Shown one piece after another: positions 36,856 through 44,536 of a stretch of DNA of 64,000 nucleotides. The notes beneath the pieces were generated by a model. That model made no database searches and was not told where the DNA came from. It saw only the letters and a program-made list of their open reading frames with translations. This stretch comes from Flammeovirga pectinis. Lineage in GTDB: Bacteria > Bacteroidota > Bacteroidia > Cytophagales > Flammeovirgaceae. Location of the stretch: positions 4,597,501-4,661,500 of the forward strand of contig NZ_CP034562.1 of the NCBI RefSeq assembly GCF_003970675.1. Reading direction: 5' to 3'. Both the position numbers and the translations under genes were made by a program. Positions within the stretch are counted from its first letter, which is position 1; every line of letters begins with the position of its first letter.

Positions 36856-39450
36856 ATGATTTCAAATTATAAACATGCCATCTTTTGTGCTCTCCTTTTA
36901 GGTAGTTCTTTAAATGCCTGTAAAACGGTTAAACCTGCTGCTTCCGACCAAGCCGCAATTACAGAAACACCTGATACACCTATTACACCAGAGGTATTAC
37001 CAGAAGATGATACCACTCAACCAGATTGGATTTCTAAAGGTGGTCCTTATCAAGCTGCATATGATCGTTCTTTTAATTTACTACATACACAATTAAAAGT
37101 TAGCTTCGATTGGGAAAAGCAACACATGAGTGGTGATGCAATATTGACTTTACAGCCACATTTCTATTCTCAAAAGGATGTTATTTTAGATGCAAAAAAC
37201 TTTGATATTCATAAAGTTGAACTAGTTGATAAAAATCAAAAAGTTATTAAGAGTCTCGATTTTACTTATGATAGTTTACAAATTACTATAGCATTAGATA
37301 AATCTTATTCAAGAAGTGATGTATGCTCAATTCATATTTCATATACTGCTAAACCAAATGAAAGAGAAATTCATGGGAGCGAGGCCATCACATCAGACAA
37401 AGGCCTTTATTTTATCAATCCTTTAGGTGATGAAATAGGAAAACCACAACAAATTTGGACACAAGGTGAAACTGCAGCAAACTCTTGTTGGTTTCCAACT
37501 TTTGATCATCCAAATGTAAAAATGAAACAAGATATATTTATCACTGTAAATAATAAATATGTTACGTTATCGAATGGTAAGCTAGTTTCTCAACAAAAAA
37601 ATAGTGATGGTACACGTACTGATCATTGGAAACAAGAATTACCACATTCTGTTTATCTAACAATGATGACTGTTGGCGATTTTGCGATTGTAAAAGATGA
37701 ATGGAGAGGTAAGGAAGTCAGTTATTATGTTGAGCCTGCATTTAAACAATATGCTCGAACAATTTTTGGTAATACACCAGAGATGTTAGAGTTTTTCTCT
37801 GAGAGGTTTAATTATGATTACCCTTGGGCTAAATACTCTCAGGTTATAATTAGAGATTTTGTATCGGGGGCAATGGAAAACACTACAGCTTCTACATTTA
37901 TGGAGTCTGTACAAGTAGATGATAGAGAAAAGCTAGATCAAGATTGGGACTTTATTGTTGCTCACGAACTTTTTCACCATTGGTTTGGAGATTTAGTAAC
38001 TTCAGAATCATGGTCTAATTTACCACTTAACGAATCTTGGGCAAACTATTCTGAATACCTTTGGAGAGAACATAAAATAAGTAAAGAAGAGGCTGATTAT
38101 GCTTTACAATCAGAACTAGATAGTTATTTAGCAGAATCAGAAACTAAACAAGAACCTTTAATTCGCTACCATTATCAAAATAAAGAAGATATGTTTGATA
38201 GCCATTCTTATGCAAAAGGTGGTTATACTTTAAATTTACTTCGTCATACTATTGGTGATGATGCATTTTTTGAAGGTGCTTCTTTATACTTAAAAGAAAA
38301 TGCTTTTAAAGCTGCAGAAATTGCTCATTTAAGGTTAGCATTTGAAGAAGTGACAGGCCAAGATCTAAATTGGTTCTTTAATCAATGGTTTATGGAAGCT
38401 GGTCATCCTGATCTATTTATTAAAGATTCTTTTAGTAATGGTAAAGTAAAATTACTTGTTCAACAACGTCAAGATCCAGAATATACTCCTATCTATAAAA
38501 TTCCGACAACAATAGAATTTTGGTGGAAAGATGGACATTCAGAGAAAAGACAAATCACTGTAAAAGAAGCTAATGAAACATTCTCTTTTGCATTTGAGGA
38601 AAAACCAAGCTTAATTATTTTTGATACTGAGCATATTATACCTGCTGTAATTACGCATTCAAAAAATACTGAAGCTTATTTACAACAAGCTAAAGTAGCT
38701 ACTAATATTATGCATAGGGTAGAAGCTGTGCTACAATTAGGAGATATGATTACAGCAGACCCTTCTTTAATAACAGTATTGAATACTTATTTAAAAGATC
38801 CATTTTGGGGTATAAGAGAAACTACTGCTTCAATTTTTGAAGGTTATAAAGGTACTGGAGATCTCAACCCAACAATTGCAATACTTCGCAGTCTTGTTAA
38901 AACTGATCCAAAATCTACAGTTAGAGCAACTGCGTTAAGCACATTAAGTTCAATTGATGAGAACTTCTTACCTATAGCACAACAGGCTTTAAACGATAGT
39001 TCTTATATGGTTATTGCAACTTCTTTATATGCTACATCTGCAATTGAAGGTCCTAGTATTGTTCCAACTTTAGAGAGGTTTGCTGATGCAAGAAACCCTA
39101 ATATTGTATTTGTATCTTCTATGATTTATGCTGAGTTAGGTACTGAAGGTAAATTACCTTGGTACGATGCTAAATTAGCAGAAATGAATGATCAGTATAG
39201 ACAGTATATGTTTAGAACAATGACGGGTTATATTCTTTCTTTACAAAAAGAAGAAGAGAAAGAAAAAGCAGTTGATATAGTCTTAAAATATGCTCAAAAT
39301 AGTGGGAGTAGTACACAAACTAAAATTGCTGCTTACCAAGCTTTAAGTCCTCTATTAGAAGATGAAACTCTGAAAGAAAAAATAGAAGAAACCTTAAATA
39401 AAGAAGCTGACAAAAATGTTATTGATGCATTAAAGCAGCAAGGTTATTAA
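36856..39450 (+). CDS. M1 family aminopeptidase, lipoprotein, with HEAT-like C-terminus
   Basis: The 864-residue zinc metallopeptidase has the M1 signatures GAMEN (338-342) and H370-E-L-F-H374 with the third ligand Glu393 (NESWANYSEYLW). It begins with a lipoprotein signal (LLLGSSLNAC, then KTVKP), so it is anchored in the envelope and probably trims peptides outside the cytoplasm. An N-terminal saddle domain (about 60-280), the catalytic domain (about 285-510) and a HEAT/armadillo-like helical part (about 610-860) follow. The open frame extends to a TTG at 36841, five codons earlier, but ATG at 36856 gives a normal signal peptide. It ends before a terminator shared with nadD. Confidence 0.92.
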   Translation: MISNYKHAIFCALLLGSSLNACKTVKPAASDQAAITETPDTPITPEVLPEDDTTQPDWISKGGPYQAAYDRSFNLLHTQLKVSFDWEKQHMSGDAILTLQPHFYSQKDVILDAKNFDIHKVELVDKNQKVIKSLDFTYDSLQITIALDKSYSRSDVCSIHISYTAKPNEREIHGSEAITSDKGLYFINPLGDEIGKPQQIWTQGETAANSCWFPTFDHPNVKMKQDIFITVNNKYVTLSNGKLVSQQKNSDGTRTDHWKQELPHSVYLTMMTVGDFAIVKDEWRGKEVSYYVEPAFKQYARTIFGNTPEMLEFFSERFNYDYPWAKYSQVIIRDFVSGAMENTTASTFMESVQVDDREKLDQDWDFIVAHELFHHWFGDLVTSESWSNLPLNESWANYSEYLWREHKISKEEADYALQSELDSYLAESETKQEPLIRYHYQNKEDMFDSHSYAKGGYTLNLLRHTIGDDAFFEGASLYLKENAFKAAEIAHLRLAFEEVTGQDLNWFFNQWFMEAGHPDLFIKDSFSNGKVKLLVQQRQDPEYTPIYKIPTTIEFWWKDGHSEKRQITVKEANETFSFAFEEKPSLIIFDTEHIIPAVITHSKNTEAYLQQAKVATNIMHRVEAVLQLGDMITADPSLITVLNTYLKDPFWGIRETTASIFEGYKGTGDLNPTIAILRSLVKTDPKSTVRATALSTLSSIDENFLPIAQQALNDSSYMVIATSLYATSAIEGPSIVPTLERFADARNPNIVFVSSMIYAELGTEGKLPWYDAKLAEMNDQYRQYMFRTMTGYILSLQKEEEKEKAVDIVLKYAQNSGSSTQTKIAAYQALSPLLEDETLKEKIEETLNKEADKNVIDALKQQGY

Positions 39451-39507
39451 GTAATTGAAAGATTTTAATTAATCGACTACTTAATTTTTATTGAAAAATT
39501 ATTTCAG

Positions 39508-39551
39508 CAATAAGGGCAATCTCCAACTTAGGAAATTGCCCTTATTTTTAT
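39508..39551. terminator. Bidirectional terminator between the M1 peptidase and nadD
   Basis: AATAAGGGCAAT and ATTGCCCTTATT form a 12-bp stem with a 16-base loop and T-rich flanks. Confidence 0.8.
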
Positions 39552-39569
39552 ATCAAATGATACACTTAC

Positions 39570-40142
39570 TTATTCATAAAAGCTTCTGCTATTTATCAGT
39601 TTTAAAACCCCTTCTGGAACTAGGTATCTAATATCCTTTTCTTCCTTAATTGAGTTTCTGATAAATGTTGCTGAAATATCTACCATAGGTGCATCAATCA
39701 TTTTCACATTCTCATGTTCTCTTAAATCCGATTCCTTTACTTTTGGTCTAGGATAGACAAGTAACCCATAATCATTTAAGATGATTTCATAATTTTTCCA
39801 CTTTTTAAATCCTGATAAGTTATCCTCACCAACTATCAATTTAAAATCAAAATGTGGATGCTTTGATGATAAATAAGCTAAGGTATCCACAGTGTAACTT
39901 GGCTTAGGCATTCTAAACTCAATATCTGATGATCTGAATTTAAAATTTCCTTCAATTGCTGCATTCACCATATCTAAACGATCGAATTCATGCAACAACG
40001 TATTCTTCTTTTTAAAAGGATTGTGAGGTGAAACAACAAACCACACTTCATCTAAATTTCCATTTTGCAACATGGCATTTGCAAGGATTAAATGCCCTAC
40101 ATGAATAGGGTTAAATGATCCAAAAAATAGTCCTACTTTCAT
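39570..40142 (-). CDS. nadD: Nicotinate-nucleotide adenylyltransferase
   Basis: The 190-residue enzyme joins nicotinate mononucleotide and ATP to deamido-NAD. It has the nucleotidyltransferase motifs GSFNPIHVGH (residues 9-18) and, near the end, ISATFIRNSI (the ISxTxxR signature). Length is usual. It follows mnmD on the same strand with 12 bases between, so both are probably in one transcript. Confidence 0.95.
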   Translation of the reverse strand: MKVGLFFGSFNPIHVGHLILANAMLQNGNLDEVWFVVSPHNPFKKKNTLLHEFDRLDMVNAAIEGNFKFRSSDIEFRMPKPSYTVDTLAYLSSKHPHFDFKLIVGEDNLSGFKKWKNYEIILNDYGLLVYPRPKVKESDLREHENVKMIDAPMVDISATFIRNSIKEEKDIRYLVPEGVLKLINSRSFYE

Positions 40143-40154
40143 TAGTATGCATTT

Positions 40155-40835
40155 TTATTTCTTCCAACCTCTTAACATTTCTCTTTTACCTGGAGGTCCT
40201 GGATATCGCTCCACTTTGTAACCCACACTTACCAAATCTCTTCTAAGCTGCCCTTTAGCACAGTATGTTACAAATATCCCTTGATCTATAGTAGCAGAAA
40301 AGCATTTTTCAAGGTTATCCATAGACCATACTTCAGGCTGTTTATTTGGAGCAAAAGCATCGAAGAAAATAACATCGAAGCCGCTACTTTTAGGGGCCGT
40401 AAATGTTTCTAATGTTTCCTTCTTCTTAGTAAGAATAAAGTTAGATAGGATTGCTACCTCTTCTTCCCAATTACATGAGTGTATTTGTTCAAAATAAGGA
40501 GTTAGCTCATTTGTTAAAAGGGAAGTGTAATTTAACTCTTCGAGTAATTCTGGCGTTAGAGGGTAAGGTTCTAGAGTTGTCATTCTAATAGTAACATCAG
40601 GATACTTTAAAGCCTGTTCTACCATCAGTATAACATTTAAACCCGTTCCCATACCTACCTCTAAGATAGACACGTCACTTTTTCCTTCTCTTATCGCATC
40701 CCATCCAGATTGTACAAATACATACCTAGATTCAGTTAACGCACCATGAGAAGAGTGATATGTCTCATTTAATGCCTCATTATATAATGAGCTTGAGCCA
40801 TCACTTGTTTCAATAACTTTAATTTTTCCCATCAC
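40155..40835 (-). CDS. mnmD: tRNA (5-methylaminomethyl-2-thiouridylate)-methyltransferase MnmD
   Basis: The 226-residue stand-alone methyltransferase domain resembles the N-terminal half of E. coli MnmC (DUF752): LEVGMGTGLN is the SAM-binding loop, and DVIFFDAFAPNKQPEVWS is the family signature. It carries out the last methylation in making mnm5(s2)U at position 34 of some tRNAs. The oxidoreductase half of MnmC is absent, as in most Bacteroidota. Two ATGs (MMGKIK) start the frame; either would do. It precedes nadD and follows a terminator of the ppiD gene. Confidence 0.9.
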   Translation of the reverse strand: MMGKIKVIETSDGSSSLYNEALNETYHSSHGALTESRYVFVQSGWDAIREGKSDVSILEVGMGTGLNVILMVEQALKYPDVTIRMTTLEPYPLTPELLEELNYTSLLTNELTPYFEQIHSCNWEEEVAILSNFILTKKKETLETFTAPKSSGFDVIFFDAFAPNKQPEVWSMDNLEKCFSATIDQGIFVTYCAKGQLRRDLVSVGYKVERYPGPPGKREMLRGWKK

Positions 40836-40865
40836 AAAAGGTTTTGGTTATAATTTCTATTTGAA

Positions 40866-40908
40866 ACAAAAAGAGACCACCCTTTTGAGGTAGTCTCTTT
40901 TTTATATC
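40866..40908 (-). terminator. Terminator after the ppiD-like gene
   Basis: AAAGAGACCACC and GGTAGTCTCTTT form a near-perfect stem around TTTTGA, with A and T flanks, 12-50 bases past the stop. Confidence 0.8.
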
Positions 40909-40919
40909 TTAATCAATTT

Positions 40920-43019
40920 CTAGAAGAATTTGTAACGATTATCTTTCACATCAGAAAGAGTTTTTACAGCTTCTAAGATATTGTAATTAGCAGATCTTAC
41001 GTATCTTCCTTCTACTTGACGTTGGTAAATAGAGTAGTCAGCAGTTTCTAAAGCTTTATCAGCTTTTCTCACTTTAATAACTAATACACTATTTTCATCA
41101 ATGATTGGTTTTGATACATCACCTTGTTTTAAACCAAATGCAGTACCAATTGCTTTAGGAGCAAGACCTACACCTTGGATAGAAACATCATTTAAAGAAA
41201 GGTCAGAAGCAATATCAGATTTTGCACCATTACCATAACCTTTTCTGATATCCTCAATAGACTTACCAGAAAGCTTATTTAATTTAGCAGCAATTGCTTC
41301 AGCTTTTTTACCTTTTGTTGCTTGAACTTTAGCTTCGTTTTTAACATCAGCAAAATCAGCAACACCTTCTTCACGTGCACTCATTAAAGTAGCTACGATA
41401 AAACGGTCATCAAGATCAAATACTTCAGATACATCATTAACATCAGCATCATTATATGCCCAACGTATAACTTGTCTTACAGTATTTCCTCTTAAGCTAT
41501 TGATAAATGTAGCAGTTGGAGCAATAGTTAATGCTTGCTCAATAAAGATTTTTTGATCTTCAGCTATTTTTTCAAAATCTTTTCTACCACCCTTAACAGA
41601 CGCTGCAAATACAGATGCCTTACGGTATGCTTCATTTACTGTAGCATCAGATGGAGTTAATTTTTTCTCAACAACAGCTAAGTCAAACATTTTCTTTGTT
41701 TTTACTGCTGTTACTTTAATGATATGGTAACCAAATTCAGTTTTTACAACTCTATTGATTAAACCTGTTCTTCTAGCTGCAAATACAGCTTTATCAAATG
41801 CAGGAACCATACGTCCTTCAGAGAACCACTGTAAATCTCCACCTCTTGATTTAGTTGTTGGAGCAGCATCACCTACTTTCTTCGCTAATTCTTCAAAGTT
41901 TTCACCATTCTGAATTTTTCTTAAAGTAGCATAAGCTTCTTTTTTAGCAGCAGCATCATCTTTATCATTTTTGAATAAGATGTGTGATGCTTTAGCAGAA
42001 TAAACAGAATCTGTAGACTCTCCTATAACTTTATAATCTCTATAAGAACCAGCAGCAAAGAAAGGTCCGTAAACTTTTCCTGTCTCTAATTGATCTGCTT
42101 CTAATACTGAAGGAAGACCAGTCATGTTAACTGACATAAAGTTAGCATTTCCATCTGTATGTGATTCTACAAAAGCAGTATCGTTAGATGTTCTTGCAAA
42201 AGAGATTGAAAGATCTTTCATTTCGTCTTCTAAGTTCTTTTTATCTCCCTCAGAAGCTTGAACTTTAAAAGTTACGAATTCGATACCTCTATTAGCATCA
42301 CGCTTAAATTCTTCTTGGTTAGCATTGTAATATGCTTTAGCATCAGATTCAGTTACATTAACTGCAGAATCTGGCATAGAATAGAAAGGTACATTTACAT
42401 ATGCAATTTCTACTTTATCATTTTGCTTTTCGTATTCTTTCTTTCCTTCAAGATCAGAAGCAAAGTAAGTTCTTGAAATCAAGCTTTCGTATTTAATACG
42501 GCTACGAGAAGTTTTAATTTGTTGTTCAAATCCTAAGAATTGTTGGTACTGAGGAGATGTTGGTCCTTGCTGCTTTAAAGAAGCTAAGTACATTTTAATA
42601 TTCTCTCTGCTCACTTGACCAGTAGAATCTCTAAAATATTGACCGAATTCTGGAGAAATATTATTTCCAGAGATCATATCATTTAACTCTTCAGGAGTAA
42701 TCGTGATACCTAACTCTTCAATTTGTTGTCCATATGCTTCACGGTAGATTAACTCATTCCATGCCATTTGACGTACTCCTTGCATTTGCTGCTCATTAGG
42801 AGGAGTTGGGTAGTTTGATTTAATCTGATCGACTAACTCACTAAATTGTCTTAATTCGATTTCTTGTCCACCAATTTCACCAACAATATTTTTGTTGTTA
42901 CCAAGTAGTGTTGAGTTAGGTGAGAATAAATCTCCTCCAACCATAAATAAAATCAGACCTAACGCGATGAATCCAACTGCAACGCCAGATTTTTCTCGGA
43001 TCTTCGTAATTATTGCCAT
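40920..43019 (-). CDS. PpiD-like peptidyl-prolyl cis-trans isomerase (SurA N-terminal/parvulin)
   Basis: The 699-residue protein has one N-terminal membrane helix (about 14-33, GVAVGFIALGLILFMVGG), a SurA-like N-terminal domain (about 45-190), and a parvulin domain at about 340-445 (ASHILF, then GGDLQWFSEGRMVPAFDKAVF and FGYHIIKV). A less clear second parvulin-like part lies near 450-600. The layout is that of PpiD, an inner-membrane-anchored periplasmic chaperone for newly exported proteins. The frame starts MAIITKIREKSG, typical for Bacteroidota members. A TACATTTG element lies 117 bases upstream. Confidence 0.9.
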   Translation of the reverse strand: MAIITKIREKSGVAVGFIALGLILFMVGGDLFSPNSTLLGNNKNIVGEIGGQEIELRQFSELVDQIKSNYPTPPNEQQMQGVRQMAWNELIYREAYGQQIEELGITITPEELNDMISGNNISPEFGQYFRDSTGQVSRENIKMYLASLKQQGPTSPQYQQFLGFEQQIKTSRSRIKYESLISRTYFASDLEGKKEYEKQNDKVEIAYVNVPFYSMPDSAVNVTESDAKAYYNANQEEFKRDANRGIEFVTFKVQASEGDKKNLEDEMKDLSISFARTSNDTAFVESHTDGNANFMSVNMTGLPSVLEADQLETGKVYGPFFAAGSYRDYKVIGESTDSVYSAKASHILFKNDKDDAAAKKEAYATLRKIQNGENFEELAKKVGDAAPTTKSRGGDLQWFSEGRMVPAFDKAVFAARRTGLINRVVKTEFGYHIIKVTAVKTKKMFDLAVVEKKLTPSDATVNEAYRKASVFAASVKGGRKDFEKIAEDQKIFIEQALTIAPTATFINSLRGNTVRQVIRWAYNDADVNDVSEVFDLDDRFIVATLMSAREEGVADFADVKNEAKVQATKGKKAEAIAAKLNKLSGKSIEDIRKGYGNGAKSDIASDLSLNDVSIQGVGLAPKAIGTAFGLKQGDVSKPIIDENSVLVIKVRKADKALETADYSIYQRQVEGRYVRSANYNILEAVKTLSDVKDNRYKFF

Positions 43020-43135
43020 GATAAATTATAAATGCTTTATATATGAACCCTGTTCGTTTATTTATATAAATGTTTTTATCGCTGAGTATTGAAAAATATA
43101 TACTTCAAAAAGTCACAAAGCGAATTTAAAACATG

Positions 43136-43143
43136 CAAATGTA
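43136..43143 (-). promoter_or_regulatory. -7-like promoter element of the ppiD-like gene
   Basis: TACATTTG on the minus strand matches TAnnTTTG, 117 bases before the start codon. No -33 TTG is found at the usual spacing. Confidence 0.35.
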
Positions 43144-43209
43144 ACAAGGAAAAACGATTGCTACACTAATTAACACAAAAAAATGTAGGTATAACACCAA
43201 AAAAAAATA

Positions 43210-43247
43210 CAAAAAAAAGCCTAACAGATAAATCTGTTAGGCTTTAG
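43210..43247 (-). terminator. Terminator of the tRNA array
   Basis: AGCCTAACAGA and TCTGTTAGGCT enclose TAAA, and on the minus strand T8 follows. The stem begins four bases after the last tRNA-Gly, so this ends the tRNA operon. Confidence 0.88.
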
Positions 43248-43320
43248 AGCGAAAAACGGGGTTCGAACCCGCGACCTCAACCTTGGCAAGGTTGCGCTCT
43301 ACCAGCTGAGCTATTTTCGC
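43248..43320 (-). tRNA. tRNA-Gly (anticodon GCC), copy 1
   Basis: The 73-base minus-strand sequence folds as a cloverleaf: acceptor GCGAAAA/TTTTCGC, D-arm GCTC...GAGC, anticodon arm CAACC-TTGCCAA-GGTTG and T-arm with TTCGAAC. CCA is not encoded. It is the last gene of the array. Confidence 0.95.
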
Positions 43321-43326
43321 GATTCG

Positions 43327-43410
43327 TACCAGAAGTGGGAATCGAACCCACACGAGGTTACCCTCACAAGATTTTAAGTCTTGCGCGTCTACCAGTTCCG
43401 CCATTCCGGC
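43327..43410 (-). tRNA. tRNA-Leu (anticodon TAA), copy 1
   Basis: The 84-base class II tRNA has acceptor GCCGGAA/TTCTGGT (two G-U pairs), anticodon arm CAAGA-CTTAAAA-TCTTG reading UUA codons, a long variable arm (TGAGGGTAACCTCG) and discriminator A73. CCA is not encoded. Only six bases separate it from the Gly gene that follows it in transcription. Confidence 0.95.
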
Positions 43411-43536
43411 TCATCTATCATAAATGACAAATGAATTAAAATCTTTACATATTCATCATAACTGACACTGATGTTTCACATTACTGTGTTGAAGATGTCT
43501 CTCCAATTCAAATTACTAAATCACTTTAGTACTCCG

Positions 43537-43609
43537 AGCGAAAAACGGGGTTCGAACCCGCGACCTCAACCTTGGCAAGGTTGCGCTCTACCAGCTGAGC
43601 TATTTTCGC
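43537..43609 (-). tRNA. tRNA-Gly (anticodon GCC), copy 2
   Basis: Identical to the first tRNA-Gly over its 73 bases. It is separated from tRNA-Leu copy 1 by 126 bases that carry no gene I can support. Confidence 0.95.
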
Positions 43610-43615
43610 AATTTG

Positions 43616-43699
43616 TACCAGAAGTGGGAATCGAACCCACACGAGGTTACCCTCACAAGATTTTAAGTCTTGCGCGTCTACCAGTTCCGCCATTCCGGC
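43616..43699 (-). tRNA. tRNA-Leu (anticodon TAA), copy 2
   Basis: Identical to tRNA-Leu copy 1 over its 84 bases, again six bases from the next Gly gene, so the Gly-Leu pair has been duplicated as a unit. Confidence 0.95.
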
Positions 43700-43736
43700 C
43701 CATTCATCACAAGTGACGAATGAATCTTTTTAACTG

Positions 43737-43809
43737 AGCGAAAAACGGGGTTCGAACCCGCGACCTCAACCTTGGCAAGGTTGCGCTCTACCAGCTGAGC
43801 TATTTTCGC
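43737..43809 (-). tRNA. tRNA-Gly (anticodon GCC), copy 3
   Basis: Identical in sequence to the other two Gly copies. It is the first gene of the array in the direction of transcription, 46 bases downstream of a promoter match. Confidence 0.95.
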
Positions 43810-43854
43810 TTATCTCAATTAACTTTCTAAGGGTGCTTCCCGTTGAAAGCGATG

Positions 43855-43884
43855 CAAAGGTAAGTCAAGATTTTTTAAATCCAA
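43855..43884 (-). promoter_or_regulatory. Promoter of the tRNA array
   Basis: On the minus strand TTG (43882-43884, within TTTTTTGG) is followed after 19 bases by TACCTTTG (43855-43862). Both elements and their spacing fit the -33/-7 promoter of Bacteroidota, 46 bases before the first tRNA. This is the best promoter match in the window. Confidence 0.65.
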
Positions 43885-44037
43885 AAAATATTTAATAAAA
43901 AGATTCAAACGAATGTCAACAACCTGATAATCAATTACGAATAATTTTAGAAGAGAATATATTAATGAACTTCTTCTAATCTTTAATGATAGTTATTGAT
44001 TTACTTTTATTAAGCTATTACTTCATTAATTCCTATC

Positions 44038-44061
44038 ACTGATATCTATATTTGTATCAGT
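44038..44061 (+). promoter_or_regulatory. Inverted repeat enclosing a promoter element before the HPt-like gene
   Basis: ACTGATA (44038-44044) and TATCAGT (44055-44061) are perfect 7-bp arms. The ten bases between them contain most of TATATTTG (44047-44054), a TAnnTTTG -7 element. A protein bound here would cover the promoter, so it may be an autoregulated or repressed gene. Elsewhere in the 356 bases between the tRNA array and this gene I see only the tRNA promoter. Confidence 0.45.
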
Positions 44062-44165
44062 AATCGTAGAATTCTTGTTTAAATCAGAAGGTTTTAATCA
44101 TTTAATTCCACATAATCTAGAGTATTCTAGAAAGATTTCACTACTTTTAAAAGGACTAAAATATT

Positions 44166-44531
44166 ATGGCAATATCAACATATCCTATGGATTTCAGTTT
44201 CACAGATACTCTTTTTGAAGGAGACAAGGAAGGATACATAGACTTTTTATCAATCTCTATTGATGAGTTTGAGTCTGACTTCCCAAAGTTAAAAGTTGCG
44301 TTAGAAGACAAGGATTCTGACTTATTTAGTGCTGTTAAGCATAAATTTAGCACAAGGTTACACACATTTAACCTCGATACTCTTGAGCGTTTTATGGCAG
44401 ATGTTGGTGCTAATTATAAAGAAGATGTAAACTCTGTAGATCCAACAATGGCTTGGGCAGAATTAGAACGTCACCTTCGCAATATTCTTGATACTTTAAA
44501 CGAGAAGTTAAGCGAAATCAAAAACAACTAA
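44166..44531 (+). CDS. HPt-like helical protein
   Basis: The 121-residue protein is predicted all-helical and has the look of a histidine-phosphotransfer (HPt) domain: FLSISIDEFESDFPKLKVAL is a first helix, and VKHKFSTRLHTFNLDTLERF fits the helix with the phosphorylated His (His59) and the turn 'L..F.L..L' that follows it. The usual Lys-Gly-Ser-Ser after the His is replaced by Lys-Phe-Ser-Thr, as in some divergent members. It would pass phosphate between a kinase and a response regulator. A response regulator gene lies 1.8 kb away in the convergent unit. The assignment is by pattern and moderately sure; a structural homologue without phosphate transfer remains possible. Confidence 0.6.
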   Translation: MAISTYPMDFSFTDTLFEGDKEGYIDFLSISIDEFESDFPKLKVALEDKDSDLFSAVKHKFSTRLHTFNLDTLERFMADVGANYKEDVNSVDPTMAWAELERHLRNILDTLNEKLSEIKNN

Positions 44532-44536
44532 TATAC

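Noticed and set aside
43471-43716. 81-codon open frame across tRNA genes
   Set aside because: It reads through tRNA sequences on the opposite strand and is a known type of false gene call.
43248-43809. CRISPR array or insertion element suggested by the repeated blocks
   Set aside because: The repeats are tRNA genes with full cloverleaf structures; spacers are few, unequal and unrelated to CRISPR.
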